The position numbers and the translations under genes were made by a program. Under the pieces are notes generated by a model, which worked only from the letters and a program-made list of their open reading frames with translations, made no database searches and was not told the origin of the DNA. 64,000 nucleotides of DNA from NCBI GenBank assembly GCA_963734065.1, contig CAVTFN010000005.1, positions 1,054,001-1,118,000 of the forward strand. The letters run 5' to 3'. Numbering within the stretch: position 1 is the stretch's first letter; the number at the start of each line of letters is the position of its first letter. Of this stretch, positions 42,589 to 50,918 are shown piece after piece. This DNA is from DATBLE01 sp963734065. GTDB taxonomy: Bacteria; Actinomycetota; Thermoleophilia; Gaiellales; Gaiellaceae.

Positions 42589-43746
42589 GACGTCGAGCAG
42601 CAGCTTCTTCTGCACCGACGGCCGGACCTCGGCCAGCTTGTCGGCGATCTTCGTTCCCGCCGTGCCGTCGCCGAACAGGCTGCTCCGCTCGTACGGCCCG
42701 TGCGCGAGCTGGTCGCGGATTGCGTCGACGATCGCCGCGCGGTCGTGCTCCACGTCGACGAGGTTGAGCCCGCGCTCGCGGCCCTGCTGGCGCGAGCCGA
42801 CGGTCACCGCCGGTGTGCCCAGGAACGACCCCTCGCGCAGCGCCGCCGACGAGTTGCCGACCATGCACGAGCAGTGCGCCATCAGCTTCACGAACATCTC
42901 CGGCGGCAGGTTGCGGAAGAAGCGGAAGCCGTGCGCCTGGCCCAGCTCACGGAAGATGCGGATCCCCTTGGCCACGTCCTCCGAGCCAGCGTCCACGTTC
43001 GGCCAGAAGACGAGCGTCTGCATGCCGAGCTCGCCCACCGCCTCCAGCGTCTGGTTGATCTGGTCGAGACCCTGGCCGTACTCCGTCGTGACCGGGTGCT
43101 GCATGACGAGCAGGAACGGCTGCTCGGGGTCGACCGGCTCGCCGGTGCCGCCGAACTGCTCGAGCACGTCCCGCCGCAGGCCGAGGTCGGTGCGGGCGAC
43201 GAGGTCGATCGACGGGCAGCCGACGTTGAACACCCAGGCCGGGTCCTCGCCCATCGCGATCACACGCTGCTTCGCGAGCTCGGTGGCCGGGAAGTGGACG
43301 TGGGCGAGCTTGGTCACCGCGTGACGGACGCTCTCGTCGATCGAGCCCGAGACCTCCCCGCCCTGCGTGTGCGCGACCGGGATGTTCATGTAGCTCGCCG
43401 CCACCGCGGTCGCGATCGTCTCGAACCGGTCGGCGACGGTGACGACCACGTCCGGCTGGAGCAGCTCGAAGACGGTCGGCAGCTCGAGCAGGCCGAGGCC
43501 GGTCGACTTCGCCATCGTCGCCGGCGTCTCGCCCTCGATGATGAAGCGGATGGTCGCGTCGGGTGCGAACCCGTCCATGGTCAGCACCTCGAGCGCGTTG
43601 CCGAACCGCTCGAGCACGAGCGACGCGCCGGCGACCAGCTGGAGCTCGAGCTCGGGATGGTCGCGCACCGCTTCGAGCGCGGTCTTGATCCGCGCGTAGT
43701 TCGCGCGGCTCGCGACGACCACGCACACCTTCCGGCGCTCAGACAA
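42571..43746 (-). CDS. neuC: UDP-N-acetylglucosamine 2-epimerase, hydrolysing (NeuC-type)
   Basis: A 391-residue GT-B-fold epimerase. The N-terminus has VVVASRANYARIKTALEAV. HTQGGEVSGSIDESVRHAVTKLAHVHF (given here as HTQGGEVSG then IDESVRHAVTKLAHVHF) is the NeuC hallmark near residues 125-152. NSSAALREGSFLGTPAVTVG and RQQGRERG follow near the C-terminus. It makes ManNAc or a related 2-epimer plus UDP, the first step to nonulosonic acids. The start is probably TTG at 43746, overlapping the neuB stop by 8 nt; a GTG a few codons in is an alternative. The last five codons lie in a 20-nt palindrome. Confidence 0.85.
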   Translation of the reverse strand: MSERRKVCVVVASRANYARIKTALEAVRDHPELELQLVAGASLVLERFGNALEVLTMDGFAPDATIRFIIEGETPATMAKSTGLGLLELPTVFELLQPDVVVTVADRFETIATAVAASYMNIPVAHTQGGEVSGSIDESVRHAVTKLAHVHFPATELAKQRVIAMGEDPAWVFNVGCPSIDLVARTDLGLRRDVLEQFGGTGEPVDPEQPFLLVMQHPVTTEYGQGLDQINQTLEAVGELGMQTLVFWPNVDAGSEDVAKGIRIFRELGQAHGFRFFRNLPPEMFVKLMAHCSCMVGNSSAALREGSFLGTPAVTVGSRQQGRERGLNLVDVEHDRAAIVDAIRDQLAHGPYERSSLFGDGTAGTKIADKLAEVRPSVQKKLLLDVDQTRV

Positions 43747-44761
43747 CGTCCGCCTCCTCCAGCTGGTGGTCCGCCTCGAGCCTGCGCGCCGCCTTCCTGC
43801 CGATCAGCTCGGACAGTCGCAGCGCCGGAATCCCGTTTCCCGGCCGTTTCGTGGTCAGCATCTCCGGCTCGAGCACTGCACCCTCGGGGATCTCGACCCT
43901 CGCGACCACGCTCTTCTCGAACGTCGCCCGCGCCGGGTCGAGCGCGGGGTCGCGCTCCTTCAGGCCGTCCCCCATCGCCGCCTCGACCTGGCGGACCCCC
44001 TCGACCAGCCGCGCCAGCTCTTCGGGAACGAGGGAGGCGTGGTGGTCGGGCCCGTACAGCCGCTTCGACAGCGTGAAGTGCTTCTCGACCGCGACCGCGC
44101 CGAGCGCGACCGCGGCGATCGCGGTGTAGATGTCGGGCGTGTGGTCGGAGAGGCCGTACGGGACGCCGAGGCGTTCGCCCATCGCCGTCATCGCGCGCAG
44201 GTTGACGAGCTCGGGCGGGCACGGGTAGTTCGACGTGCACTGCATGACGAGGAAGTCCGAGCCGGCATCGCGCAGGATCGAGGCGGCGCGCTCGACGTCG
44301 TCCATCCCGGACATGCCGCTGGAGAGCAGCACCGGCCGGCCCGTGGCGGCGATCGCCTCGATCAGCGGCGGGTTGGTCACCTCGCCGGACGCAATCTTGT
44401 AGACCGGGACGCCGACCTCCTCGAGCAGCGAAACCGCCTCGACGGAGAACGGCGACGAGAAGAACACGAGGCCGTGCTCCTCGGCGAACGCCTTCAGCCG
44501 GACGTGGTCGCCGGGCGACAGCTCCATCCGCTTCGTGAACTCGTAGCGCGGCTCGTCGAAGTGCGGCGGCGTCGGCGTCGAGGGCAGCATCTCCGCCTCG
44601 GCGATGTGCGTCTGGAACTTGACCGCGTCCGCGCCGGCCTCGGCGGCGGCCTCGATCAGCCGCTCGGCCTGCCGGATCGAGCCGTCGTGGTTGTTGCCAA
44701 TCTCGGCAATGACGAAGACCTGCGGGCCGAGCTCTCTGCCGGCGATCTGCACGGCGGTCAC
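43739..44761 (-). CDS. neuB: Nonulosonic acid synthase (NeuB family, sialate/legionaminate synthase)
   Basis: A 340-residue protein. The NeuB TIM barrel starts VFVIAEIGNNHDGSIRQAERL and has DAVKFQTH, FFSSPFSVEAVSLLEEVGV, YKIASGEVTNPPLIE, QCTSNYPCPPE, LSDHTPDIY and VEKHFTLSK. A C-terminal antifreeze-like SAF domain follows (ARVEIPEGAVLEPEML ... GNGIPAL). It condenses phosphoenolpyruvate with an N-acylhexosamine to give a nine-carbon acid. With neuC and neuA in the same operon, a CMP-Neu5Ac-like product is likely, though other acids cannot be excluded. GTG start overlapping the previous stop (GTGA). Confidence 0.9.
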   Translation of the reverse strand: MTAVQIAGRELGPQVFVIAEIGNNHDGSIRQAERLIEAAAEAGADAVKFQTHIAEAEMLPSTPTPPHFDEPRYEFTKRMELSPGDHVRLKAFAEEHGLVFFSSPFSVEAVSLLEEVGVPVYKIASGEVTNPPLIEAIAATGRPVLLSSGMSGMDDVERAASILRDAGSDFLVMQCTSNYPCPPELVNLRAMTAMGERLGVPYGLSDHTPDIYTAIAAVALGAVAVEKHFTLSKRLYGPDHHASLVPEELARLVEGVRQVEAAMGDGLKERDPALDPARATFEKSVVARVEIPEGAVLEPEMLTTKRPGNGIPALRLSELIGRKAARRLEADHQLEEADVV

Positions 44762-45462
44762 TGTACCCCGGGGCGCCTCAGGAACCGCCGCAGCCAACCA
44801 CCCTTTTCGACCCTGTCGTACCGCTTCTGGAGCTTTCGCAGCTCCTCGCGGGCGATCGCGCGGTCGCGCTCGGCCCGGGCGAGGTCGCCGCGCAGCCCGG
44901 CCTCGTCCTTCCACGAACGCGCCGACAGGTGAAACGCGTATTCCGCCTGCTCGCGCTCGGTCGCGTAGAAGACGTTCGGCTCGAAGAGGGTGATGCCGTC
45001 GATCTCGTGCCGGATCCGCTCGAGCAGCAAGGGGCCGGTGCCTTCGCGGTCGACCGGGCCATAGGTGGTGCGCGGTTGCACCTCCGCCATCGCCTTTGCG
45101 AGCAGTCCGTGGCCGGGGACGGCGCCGATCACGGCGTTCGAGACGCGGCCGGAGTCGAGCAGGCCGAGGAAGCAGTCGACGCCCTCGAGGAGCGGATCGA
45201 TCGGCTGCAGGCACTCGAAGTCGGCGTCCAGGTAGACGCCGCCGTGCCGGTGCAGCAGCTCGAGCCGGAGGATGTCGGCGCGCTCGGCCGGCTGCCGGAG
45301 CAGGTTCGCGGCCTCCTTCAGCTCCAGATCCGCCGGCACGTCCGCCTCCGTCCACAGCCGGTGCTCCCACCCCGAGTGGAAGCGCCGCCACGACTCGTGC
45401 TCGGCCGCGTAGGGAAACGGCTCCTCGCCGAGCCAGATCTGGTGGAAGACGCGCGGAATCAT
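44758..45462 (-). CDS. Glycosyltransferase with DXD sugar-binding motif (capsule synthesis type)
   Basis: A 234-residue GT-A-like protein: IPRVFHQIWLGEEPFP at the start, ADILRLELLHRHGGVYLDAD (helix plus the D-x-D metal site, about residues 62-81), and a short polar coiled tail. This is the Gly_transf_sug/OCH1-like group, which uses nucleotide sugars and a divalent metal. A close paralogue lies at 50184-50918 and shares VFHQIW and ERxDILRLELL. ATGA overlaps with neuA upstream; GTGA overlap with neuB downstream. Confidence 0.85.
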   Translation of the reverse strand: MIPRVFHQIWLGEEPFPYAAEHESWRRFHSGWEHRLWTEADVPADLELKEAANLLRQPAERADILRLELLHRHGGVYLDADFECLQPIDPLLEGVDCFLGLLDSGRVSNAVIGAVPGHGLLAKAMAEVQPRTTYGPVDREGTGPLLLERIRHEIDGITLFEPNVFYATEREQAEYAFHLSARSWKDEAGLRGDLARAERDRAIAREELRKLQKRYDRVEKGGWLRRFLRRPGVQ

Positions 45463-46133
45463 GACCTCGCTCCGCGGGCAATCAAGAACTCCGCGAACGC
45501 CAGGTCCTGGGGAGTGTCGATGTCGAAGGAGCGCTCCGGCGGCATCTCGTAGCCGCGGACGTCGTCCGCCTCCAGCCCGCGCTCGACGACGTCGCGCCGG
45601 AACACGTAGACCGAGCCGTTCCGGGCCCACAGCGGCTCGAGCTCGTGCGACGGCGTCAGGCGGTCATCCTCGAGATACGGGAGCAGCCGGTCGCCGACCA
45701 GGCGCTTCAGCTTCAGCGGATGGTGCGCAGCCTCCACCCGCGCGACCGTGACCACCGACTCGGCGCCGCTCGACTCGAGCAGGGCGACCGCGCCCGCGAC
45801 ATCCTCCGGCGCGGTGAACGGGGAGGTGCACTGGACGATCGCGAGCGCATCGAGCTCGCCGACCTCCTGCAGCGCGTGCGACGCAAAGTCGCGCGCCCGC
45901 GCCGTCTCGGTCGAGAGCTCCGGCGGTCGGCGGAGCGCGACCACGTCGAGCCCGTCGGCCTCGGCGAGAATCCCGTCGTCGTCGCTCGAGAGCGCGACAG
46001 ACTCGAAGCAGCCGGCTGCCAGCGCGGTCTCGAGGGCGCGGCGCACCAGCGTGCGTCCGCCCAGCATCGCCAGGTTCTTGCGCGGCACCCGTGTGGAGCC
46101 GCCCCGCGCCGGGACCAGGCCGAGCGTCCTCAC
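45459..46133 (-). CDS. neuA: CMP-nonulosonic acid synthetase (NeuA-type cytidylyltransferase), copy 1
   Basis: A 224-residue protein. The CTP-binding signature is LVPARGGSTRVPRKNLAMLG (residues 6-25). IVQCTSPFTAPEDVAGAV lies near 95-112, and SFDIDTPQDLAFAEFLI at the C-terminus holds the metal-binding Asp residues. It activates a nonulosonic acid as its CMP-sugar. It lies in the neuC-neuB operon with GTGA overlap to the methyltransferase. A second CMP-sugar synthetase is at 55642-56373. Confidence 0.85.
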   Translation of the reverse strand: MRTLGLVPARGGSTRVPRKNLAMLGGRTLVRRALETALAAGCFESVALSSDDDGILAEADGLDVVALRRPPELSTETARARDFASHALQEVGELDALAIVQCTSPFTAPEDVAGAVALLESSGAESVVTVARVEAAHHPLKLKRLVGDRLLPYLEDDRLTPSHELEPLWARNGSVYVFRRDVVERGLEADDVRGYEMPPERSFDIDTPQDLAFAEFLIARGARS

Positions 46134-47020
46134 GCGACTCGCAGCTCCTCGATCATCGCCGCGGCGGCGCGGCCGAGCTCCTCCCAGTCCGGCTCGCGCG
46201 GCTCGGCCGGCGCGAGCACGAATCCCCAGTGCCCGTCCGCGGACAGACGCTCGGCGACGGGCTCGAAGCCCGTGAGCGCGAAGGCGGCGACGGCGGTGTC
46301 GTGCGTCAGGTAGTAGGGGTGGTCGATCTTGGCCGCGCCCTCGACGGAGCCCTGCTTGCGGGCGGCGATCAGCAGATCGAGCACGTCGACGAACGCGTGG
46401 CCGTCGTCCGCGGTCATCCGCCGCATCGACTCCAGCGTGCCGCGGACGTCGAGCAGGTGGTCGATCGTCTGGCAGAGCAGGACGAGATCCCAGCGACGCT
46501 CCCCCGGGTCGTAGTCCTCGGCGAAGCCGGCGATCGTCTCCATGCCCGCGGCTGCAGCGACCTCGAGCTCGGCCGGCGCGGGATCGAGAACGGTCGCCTC
46601 GGAGCCGAACGCCTCGCGGACCGCGGCGGACACGAGCCCCGTCGATCCGCCTACGTCCATCACCGAGCCGGGCGCCGAGGGGAGGCTCGCGCGAAGCAGC
46701 TCGACGAGCTCGGCGGCATAGCCGCGCTGGTCGTCCTGGACGGTCTCCGCGTCGATTCGGCGGCCGTGGAACGCGCTGACCAGCGGCCGGTAGACGTCCT
46801 CGTAGAACGCGCCGTATCCGGCCGCGGTCAGCCGCGGCGAGAGGAAGCCGAGCCCGCAACGGCGGCACATCCGGAGCGAGGCCGGGTAGTCATAGCGGTC
46901 GCGCCGCGAAAGCTCGACGAGGTCGGTCGAGCCGCAGAGGTTGCACGCGTCGACCGGCTCGGTCTCGTGAGCGGCGTAGTCGTAGCCGACCGCCGCGATG
47001 CGCTCCCCGCGCTCGCTCAT
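46130..47020 (-). CDS. SAM-dependent methyltransferase with N-terminal zinc ribbon
   Basis: A 296-residue protein. A four-cysteine zinc ribbon (ACNLCGST ... CRRCGLGFLSPR) at about residues 24-62 precedes a class I methyltransferase fold with VMDVGGSTGLVSAAV (motif I, somewhat atypical), VLDPAPAEL and LVLLCQTIDHLLDVR. This layout is frequent in sugar C- and O-methyltransferases of glycan clusters. ATG 47020 was chosen because it overlaps the previous stop (ATGA). Confidence 0.8.
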   Translation of the reverse strand: MSERGERIAAVGYDYAAHETEPVDACNLCGSTDLVELSRRDRYDYPASLRMCRRCGLGFLSPRLTAAGYGAFYEDVYRPLVSAFHGRRIDAETVQDDQRGYAAELVELLRASLPSAPGSVMDVGGSTGLVSAAVREAFGSEATVLDPAPAELEVAAAAGMETIAGFAEDYDPGERRWDLVLLCQTIDHLLDVRGTLESMRRMTADDGHAFVDVLDLLIAARKQGSVEGAAKIDHPYYLTHDTAVAAFALTGFEPVAERLSADGHWGFVLAPAEPREPDWEELGRAAAAMIEELRVA

Positions 47021-47919
47021 TCCGCCATCCGCGCCACCAGCGCGTCCCACCCGCGTTTCGCCGCCGTCTCCACCGCCCGCGCCCGCATCGCGTCGAGCAC
47101 CGCCGGGTCGGTGGGCAGCCGGTCGCAGCGCTCGATGTCGATCACGTTCTCACCGTGGACGTACTCCGGCGGGGACAGCTCGTCCAGGTTGGTGATCACG
47201 ACAGCGCCGGTCTCCATCGCGGCCGCCACCGAGGTGTTGTTCGCGCGCACGCCCCGGTCGAAGAACGCCGCGAAGAAGGTCGACTCGCGCAGCCGGTTGT
47301 AGACGGCCACGTCCGAGAGATTGCCGATGAAGTACAGGCTCGGGAACAGCTCGTGCATCTCCTCGAACACCGCCTGCGCGTCCTCGAGCGTGGTCGTCTC
47401 GTGGTTCGCCGCCGAGACGTAGACGGCGTAGGGCGTACCGAGAGCGTCGAGCAGCCCGCGCAGGCGGCGGAACATGTCGGTGCGGATCTTGTGCGCCATC
47501 CCGAACGAGAAGACGGTGACGGCCGCCGGCTCGAATGCACGCCGGTCGACGATCAGGCCCGGCGCCCACACCGCATCCGTCCGGTCGTTGAGGCCGCGGA
47601 CGCCCTCGAAGATCTCGAGGTTGCCGCAGTGCACACGGCGCGCCCGCCCGACGAGCTCGCGCTCGAGCTCCAGGCCGGAGAGCTCGTGCAGGAACAGCTC
47701 GCCGTCCCACTCCTCGAGGCGGGCCGCGACCGTGGCCCGAGTCGCGATGTCCAGCTCACTCACCTTGAAGGAGAGCAGCGAACCGTCCCAGCCGCGGCCG
47801 TCGTCGTCGAGCCCGTAGAGCGGCACCCCGAGACGTTCGGCGAGCAGCTCGTTGAAGCGCGCGACGCCCGAGCGGAAGCCGCTGCGGTGGTGGGTGACGA
47901 CGGCCTCGATCGGGGACAT
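47017..47919 (-). CDS. Probable GT-B-type glycosyltransferase of unassigned family
   Basis: A 300-residue protein without a confident family match. The N-terminus (VTHHRSGFRSGVARFNELLAERLG) resembles the first Rossmann unit of GT-B enzymes. The second half has VFSFGMAHKIRTDMFRRLRG, YVSAANHETTTLEDA, LYFIGNLSDVAVYNRL and NNTSVAAAMETGAVVITNLD. The last is in the position of a donor-binding loop. It is the first gene of the six-gene neu operon. Its ATG lies 10 nt from a TACGAT hexamer that overlaps the -10 box of the divergent sulfotransferase. Confidence 0.55.
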   Translation of the reverse strand: MSPIEAVVTHHRSGFRSGVARFNELLAERLGVPLYGLDDDGRGWDGSLLSFKVSELDIATRATVAARLEEWDGELFLHELSGLELERELVGRARRVHCGNLEIFEGVRGLNDRTDAVWAPGLIVDRRAFEPAAVTVFSFGMAHKIRTDMFRRLRGLLDALGTPYAVYVSAANHETTTLEDAQAVFEEMHELFPSLYFIGNLSDVAVYNRLRESTFFAAFFDRGVRANNTSVAAAMETGAVVITNLDELSPPEYVHGENVIDIERCDRLPTDPAVLDAMRARAVETAAKRGWDALVARMAE

Positions 47920-47935
47920 GGACCGCCTGATCGTA
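47920..47935 (-). promoter_or_regulatory. Leaderless-type promoter of the neu operon, overlapping its divergent partner
   Basis: Minus-strand TACGAT (47930-47935) is 10 nt from the ATG at 47919. It shares two bases with the plus-strand TAGACT box (47934-47939). Confidence 0.45.
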
Positions 47936-47947
47936 GACTCCGCGGCC
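47934..47947 (+). promoter_or_regulatory. Leaderless-type promoter of the sulfotransferase at 47948
   Basis: TAGACT (47934-47939) is followed by 8 nt and the GTG at 47948. Confidence 0.5.
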
Positions 47948-48886
47948 GTGACCCTCGTACCCGTACGGGAGCCGCTCGTGCTGATCTCCCAGGTGCAGCG
48001 CTCCGGCGGCACCCTCCTCAGCCAGCTCTTCGACGGCCACCCCGAGGTGCACGCGCACCCCGGCGAGCTGCACATCGGCCCGGGCAAGGCCCACTGGCCG
48101 TCGCTCGACCCGCACGCGGCCCCGGAGACCTGGTTCGACGCGCTCTTCGAGCGGATCACGCTCGAGTTCGTCGAGCAGGGCTACTCGAAGTCGACGCCCG
48201 GCGCCCGCAGCGCCGGCACCTTCGACGTGTTTCCGTTCCGGTTCGACGCCGAGCGGCAGCGCGCGATCTTCCTGGAGCGCGCCGAGCCCGGCTCCTCGGT
48301 GCGAGAGATCCTCGACGCGTACATGACCTCCTACTTCAACGCCTGGCTCGACAACGCGAACCTGGGGACGGGCCCGAAGCGCGCGGTCACCGCCTTCTCG
48401 GCCCGGCTGGCGATGAACAAGCCCGACCTGGCCGTCTACTTCCGCGACTACCCGGACGGGACGCTGATCACGATCGTCCGCGAGCCGCGCGGCTGGTTCG
48501 AGTCGAGCCGCCGCTACACGGACCGCTACGAGGACGTCGACCGCGCGGTCGCGACCTGGCGCCGCTCCACCCGCTCGTCGCTGGACGCCCGCAAGCGCTA
48601 CGGCGACCGGGTGGTGATCGTGTCGTTCGAGGACCTCGTGCGCGAGACGGAGCCGCTGATGCGGCGGCTCGCGGACCGGCTGGGGTTGACCTTCTCGGAC
48701 GAGCTGCTCGAGCCGACCTTCAACGGGCAGCCGATCCGGGCCGACTCCAGCGGGCCGGTGCACGAGCACGGCGTGATCCGCGAGCGGGCAGAACGCCCCG
48801 GGCTCGACCCGGAGACCGAGCGGGTGATCGCGCGCGGGACCGACGAGCTCTACGCCAAGGCGCGCGGCTTCTTCCTGGGGCCGTAG
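47948..48886 (+). CDS. PAPS-dependent sulfotransferase, type A
   Basis: A 312-residue protein that starts directly at the family core: LVPVREPLVLISQVQRSGGT with the P-loop QRSGGTLLSQLFDGHPEVHAH (two overlapping segments). LITIVREPRGWFESS is the 3'-phosphate segment near residue 175. ATG 47918 is possible but would overlap the start codon of the divergent neu operon. GTG 47948 is preferred because it lies 8 nt after TAGACT. It is a paralogue of 20112-21119 and 56418-57410. The downstream 28-nt palindrome may end its transcript. Confidence 0.8.
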   Translation: MTLVPVREPLVLISQVQRSGGTLLSQLFDGHPEVHAHPGELHIGPGKAHWPSLDPHAAPETWFDALFERITLEFVEQGYSKSTPGARSAGTFDVFPFRFDAERQRAIFLERAEPGSSVREILDAYMTSYFNAWLDNANLGTGPKRAVTAFSARLAMNKPDLAVYFRDYPDGTLITIVREPRGWFESSRRYTDRYEDVDRAVATWRRSTRSSLDARKRYGDRVVIVSFEDLVRETEPLMRRLADRLGLTFSDELLEPTFNGQPIRADSSGPVHEHGVIRERAERPGLDPETERVIARGTDELYAKARGFFLGP

Positions 48887-48896
48887 CGGACGACGA

Positions 48897-48924
48897 GCAG
48901 TGACAGGCTTATGCCTGTCACTGC
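48897..48924. repeat. 28-nt dispersed palindrome, copy 3 (between convergent genes)
   Basis: The same 12-nt arms as at 4263 and 12743, around the imperfect centre TTAT. It lies 10 nt after a sulfotransferase stop and 7 nt before a converging dioxygenase stop, where a stem-loop could end both transcripts. Confidence 0.85.
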
Positions 48925-48931
48925 AGGACCG

Positions 48932-49780
48932 CTAGCCCGCCAGTGCGTGCCGGGCCCGCTCCGACAACGAGGTCTCGCCGCCCTCGAAGTCGACCGCGAA
49001 CCGGCGCTTGCCCTTGCGGGCGCTCTCGCGCAGGAAGGTGGAGATCATCAGGATCCGCGGCTTGGTGCGGGCGAAGCCGCCGCGGTGGAAGCCGGCGGTG
49101 TCGCAGAAGATCACCGTTCCGGCCGGACCCGTCATCGTCAGCCGGTCGTCGGGGTCGACGGCCTCCTCCAGCTCCTCGGCCGACGGGTAGCGGTGACCCT
49201 GGCCCCACGGGAACACGTCGCCGTACTTGCCGCCCGCGGCGCTGTCCCGGACGTACTCGAAGGGGCCTGCCTCCTCGTCGACGTCGCTGAAGTAGATGAA
49301 CATCTTCACGATGTGGTCGTCCTCGGGATCGCGGTGCCAGCGCTGCGACGCCACCCGCTCGGTCACCTCGGGTCGCGGCACCGTGTACCAGTTGTCCACA
49401 TAGGTCAGCCGGGTCGGCTGCCCGGCATAGCCGTTGACGATGTCGAGCACGGGCTCGGCGGCGGCGATCCTGAGCCACGGTTCGGAGAGGGAGTAGCGGT
49501 GCCTGTCGACCCCCTTCGCGTAGAAGCGGCGGACGATCACCTCGTCCTTCTCCTTGCCCTTGCCCTCGCCGTCCTCCTGGCGGCCGAGCTCGACCGCCCG
49601 CTCGTCCGTCTCCGCGACGAACGGCGTGATGTCGGCGACCGCCTCCTGCCAGAGCTGCTCGCCGAAGAGCTCGTCGAACCGGGCAACCGCGATGCCGTTG
49701 CTCCGGAACTCGTCGAGGACCCGCTCAGCCGCCGTCGCGGCGGCGGTCGTATCGCTCGAGGAGGGCGGTGGAGGAGTCAC
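48932..49780 (-). CDS. Phytanoyl-CoA dioxygenase (PhyH) family oxygenase
   Basis: A 282-residue Fe(II)/2-oxoglutarate oxygenase. Iron ligands are H-x-D in RWHRDPEDD (His149, Asp151) and the distal His in AGFHRGGF (His232), with Arg242 for 2-oxoglutarate. SDVDEEAGPFEYV is typical of PhyH. The N-terminus is a Pro/Ser/Thr-rich stretch that overlaps the end of the cytidylyltransferase-like gene by 56 nt. No better in-frame start is present downstream. It is the second gene of a two-gene unit and may hydroxylate a sugar or lipid part of the glycan (inference). Confidence 0.8.
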   Translation of the reverse strand: MTPPPPSSSDTTAAATAAERVLDEFRSNGIAVARFDELFGEQLWQEAVADITPFVAETDERAVELGRQEDGEGKGKEKDEVIVRRFYAKGVDRHRYSLSEPWLRIAAAEPVLDIVNGYAGQPTRLTYVDNWYTVPRPEVTERVASQRWHRDPEDDHIVKMFIYFSDVDEEAGPFEYVRDSAAGGKYGDVFPWGQGHRYPSAEELEEAVDPDDRLTMTGPAGTVIFCDTAGFHRGGFARTKPRILMISTFLRESARKGKRRFAVDFEGGETSLSERARHALAG

Positions 49781-50168
49781 GGACCGTGTCGAGGTATACC
49801 ACCCCGATCCCGAGCTCCGCGCAGATCGCGGACTCCTCGCCGGGCAGCCTGCCCTGCCAGTCGGCGCCCTTCGCGTAGGCCGCGGGAACGAGCACCCGCA
49901 GCACCGACGCGGTCGTCCCCGAGGCGAGGTGGACGTAGTCGACGAAGCGGATCGCGTCGACGAGCGCTGCCCGATCGGCCTGCGGCAGGAGCGGCGGGTG
50001 CTTCCGCGCCACCCAGTCGTCGGGCGCGACGTTGCAGAGAACCGGCCGCCCGAGGGCGGCCGCCGCCTCGAAGTAAGCGACGTGGCCCGGGTGCAGCGGG
50101 TCGAAGCCGCCGTCGACCATCGTCACGCGGCCGCGGTGGGCCGCCAGGTCTTCGGTCGCGACGATCAT
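49725..50168 (-). CDS. Cytidylyltransferase-like nucleotidyltransferase (TagD/RfaE-C type)
   Basis: A 147-residue protein with the HIGH-class signature DGGFDPLHPGHVAYF (H-x-G-H at about residues 25-28). A late VVYLDTVRDSSTALLE resembles the I-S-S-T-x-I segment of these enzymes. The class joins CTP or ATP to a phosphorylated alcohol, such as glycerol 3-phosphate or a heptose phosphate. The substrate cannot be decided here. Given the heptose genes at the right edge, a heptose or polyol donor is possible. It begins 15 nt from the divergent gene at 50184. Confidence 0.75.
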   Translation of the reverse strand: MIVATEDLAAHRGRVTMVDGGFDPLHPGHVAYFEAAAALGRPVLCNVAPDDWVARKHPPLLPQADRAALVDAIRFVDYVHLASGTTASVLRVLVPAAYAKGADWQGRLPGEESAICAELGIGVVYLDTVRDSSTALLERYDRRRDGG

Positions 50169-50171
50169 CGG

Positions 50172-50183
50172 TAGCTTTTGGCC
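50172..50183 (+). promoter_or_regulatory. Leaderless-type promoter of the glycosyltransferase at 50184
   Basis: TAGCTT (50172-50177) is followed by 6 nt and the GTG at 50184. Confidence 0.5.
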
Positions 50184-50918
50184 GTGCGCATCCCACGCAT
50201 CTTCCACCAGATCTGGGTGGGGCCGGATCCCCTGCCGGACGAGTTCGCCGCGTACGGGCAGACCTGGCTCGACCACCATCCCGGCTGGGAGCTGAAGCTC
50301 TGGACCGACGAGAACTTCCCCCCGCGCGAGTCGCTGATCCGGCCGGAGGCGGCCGACCTGCTGCGCGCACCCTGGGAGCGCGGCGACATCCTCCGGCTGG
50401 AGCTGCTGTTCACCCAGGGCGGCGTGCACGTCGACACGGACTTCGAGTGCAAGCGGTCGATCGAACCGCTGGTCGAGGATGCGGACGTCTTCGTCGGCTT
50501 CCGGAAGCGCGGCAAGCTGAACGGCGCGCTGATGGGATCGGTGCCGGGCCACCCGCTGGTCGAGAAGGGCCTGCGCGAGATCAAGCCGCAGCTGATGTAC
50601 GGCAAGAAGATGGCGACCGGAGACAACCTGAAGGACACGACGGGCCCCGAGTTCATCGACGCGATCTTCCTCGACCAGCCCGGCGTCACCTTCGTCGACC
50701 CCGAGCTCTTCTACCCGCGGACGCCGGAGGAGATCGAGAACGCCTACGCCGTGCACCACAAGGCGCGCGCGTGGAAGGACGAGGAGGGGCTGCGCGCGAT
50801 GCTGACGAAGGCGGAGGCGCGCCTCCTGCGCTCGCAGGAGGAGACGCTGAAGTGGCGGCGCCGCGCCGAGGAGGCGGAGGCAGAGCTCGAGAGGTTCCGG
50901 CCGGCCGCGCGATCGTAG
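50184..50918 (+). CDS. Glycosyltransferase with DXD sugar-binding motif (capsule synthesis type)
   Basis: A 244-residue paralogue of 44758-45462: RIPRIFHQIWVGPDPLPDEF at the start, ERGDILRLELLFTQGGVHVD, then TDFE carrying the metal-site acids, and SVPGHPLVEKGLREI. The C-terminal ~45 residues form a charged coiled coil (KAEARLLRSQEETLKWRRRAE). The GTG start at 50184 is 6 nt after TAGCTT; a TTG two codons earlier (50178) is the only longer choice. The TAG overlaps the GTG of the next sulfotransferase by one base. Confidence 0.85.
   Translation: MRIPRIFHQIWVGPDPLPDEFAAYGQTWLDHHPGWELKLWTDENFPPRESLIRPEAADLLRAPWERGDILRLELLFTQGGVHVDTDFECKRSIEPLVEDADVFVGFRKRGKLNGALMGSVPGHPLVEKGLREIKPQLMYGKKMATGDNLKDTTGPEFIDAIFLDQPGVTFVDPELFYPRTPEEIENAYAVHHKARAWKDEEGLRAMLTKAEARLLRSQEETLKWRRRAEEAEAELERFRPAARS

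Noticed and set aside
44758..50918. Large duplication containing both DXD-sugar glycosyltransferases
   Set aside because: The two genes are clear paralogues, but their neighbours differ completely and no flanking DNA similarity was seen.
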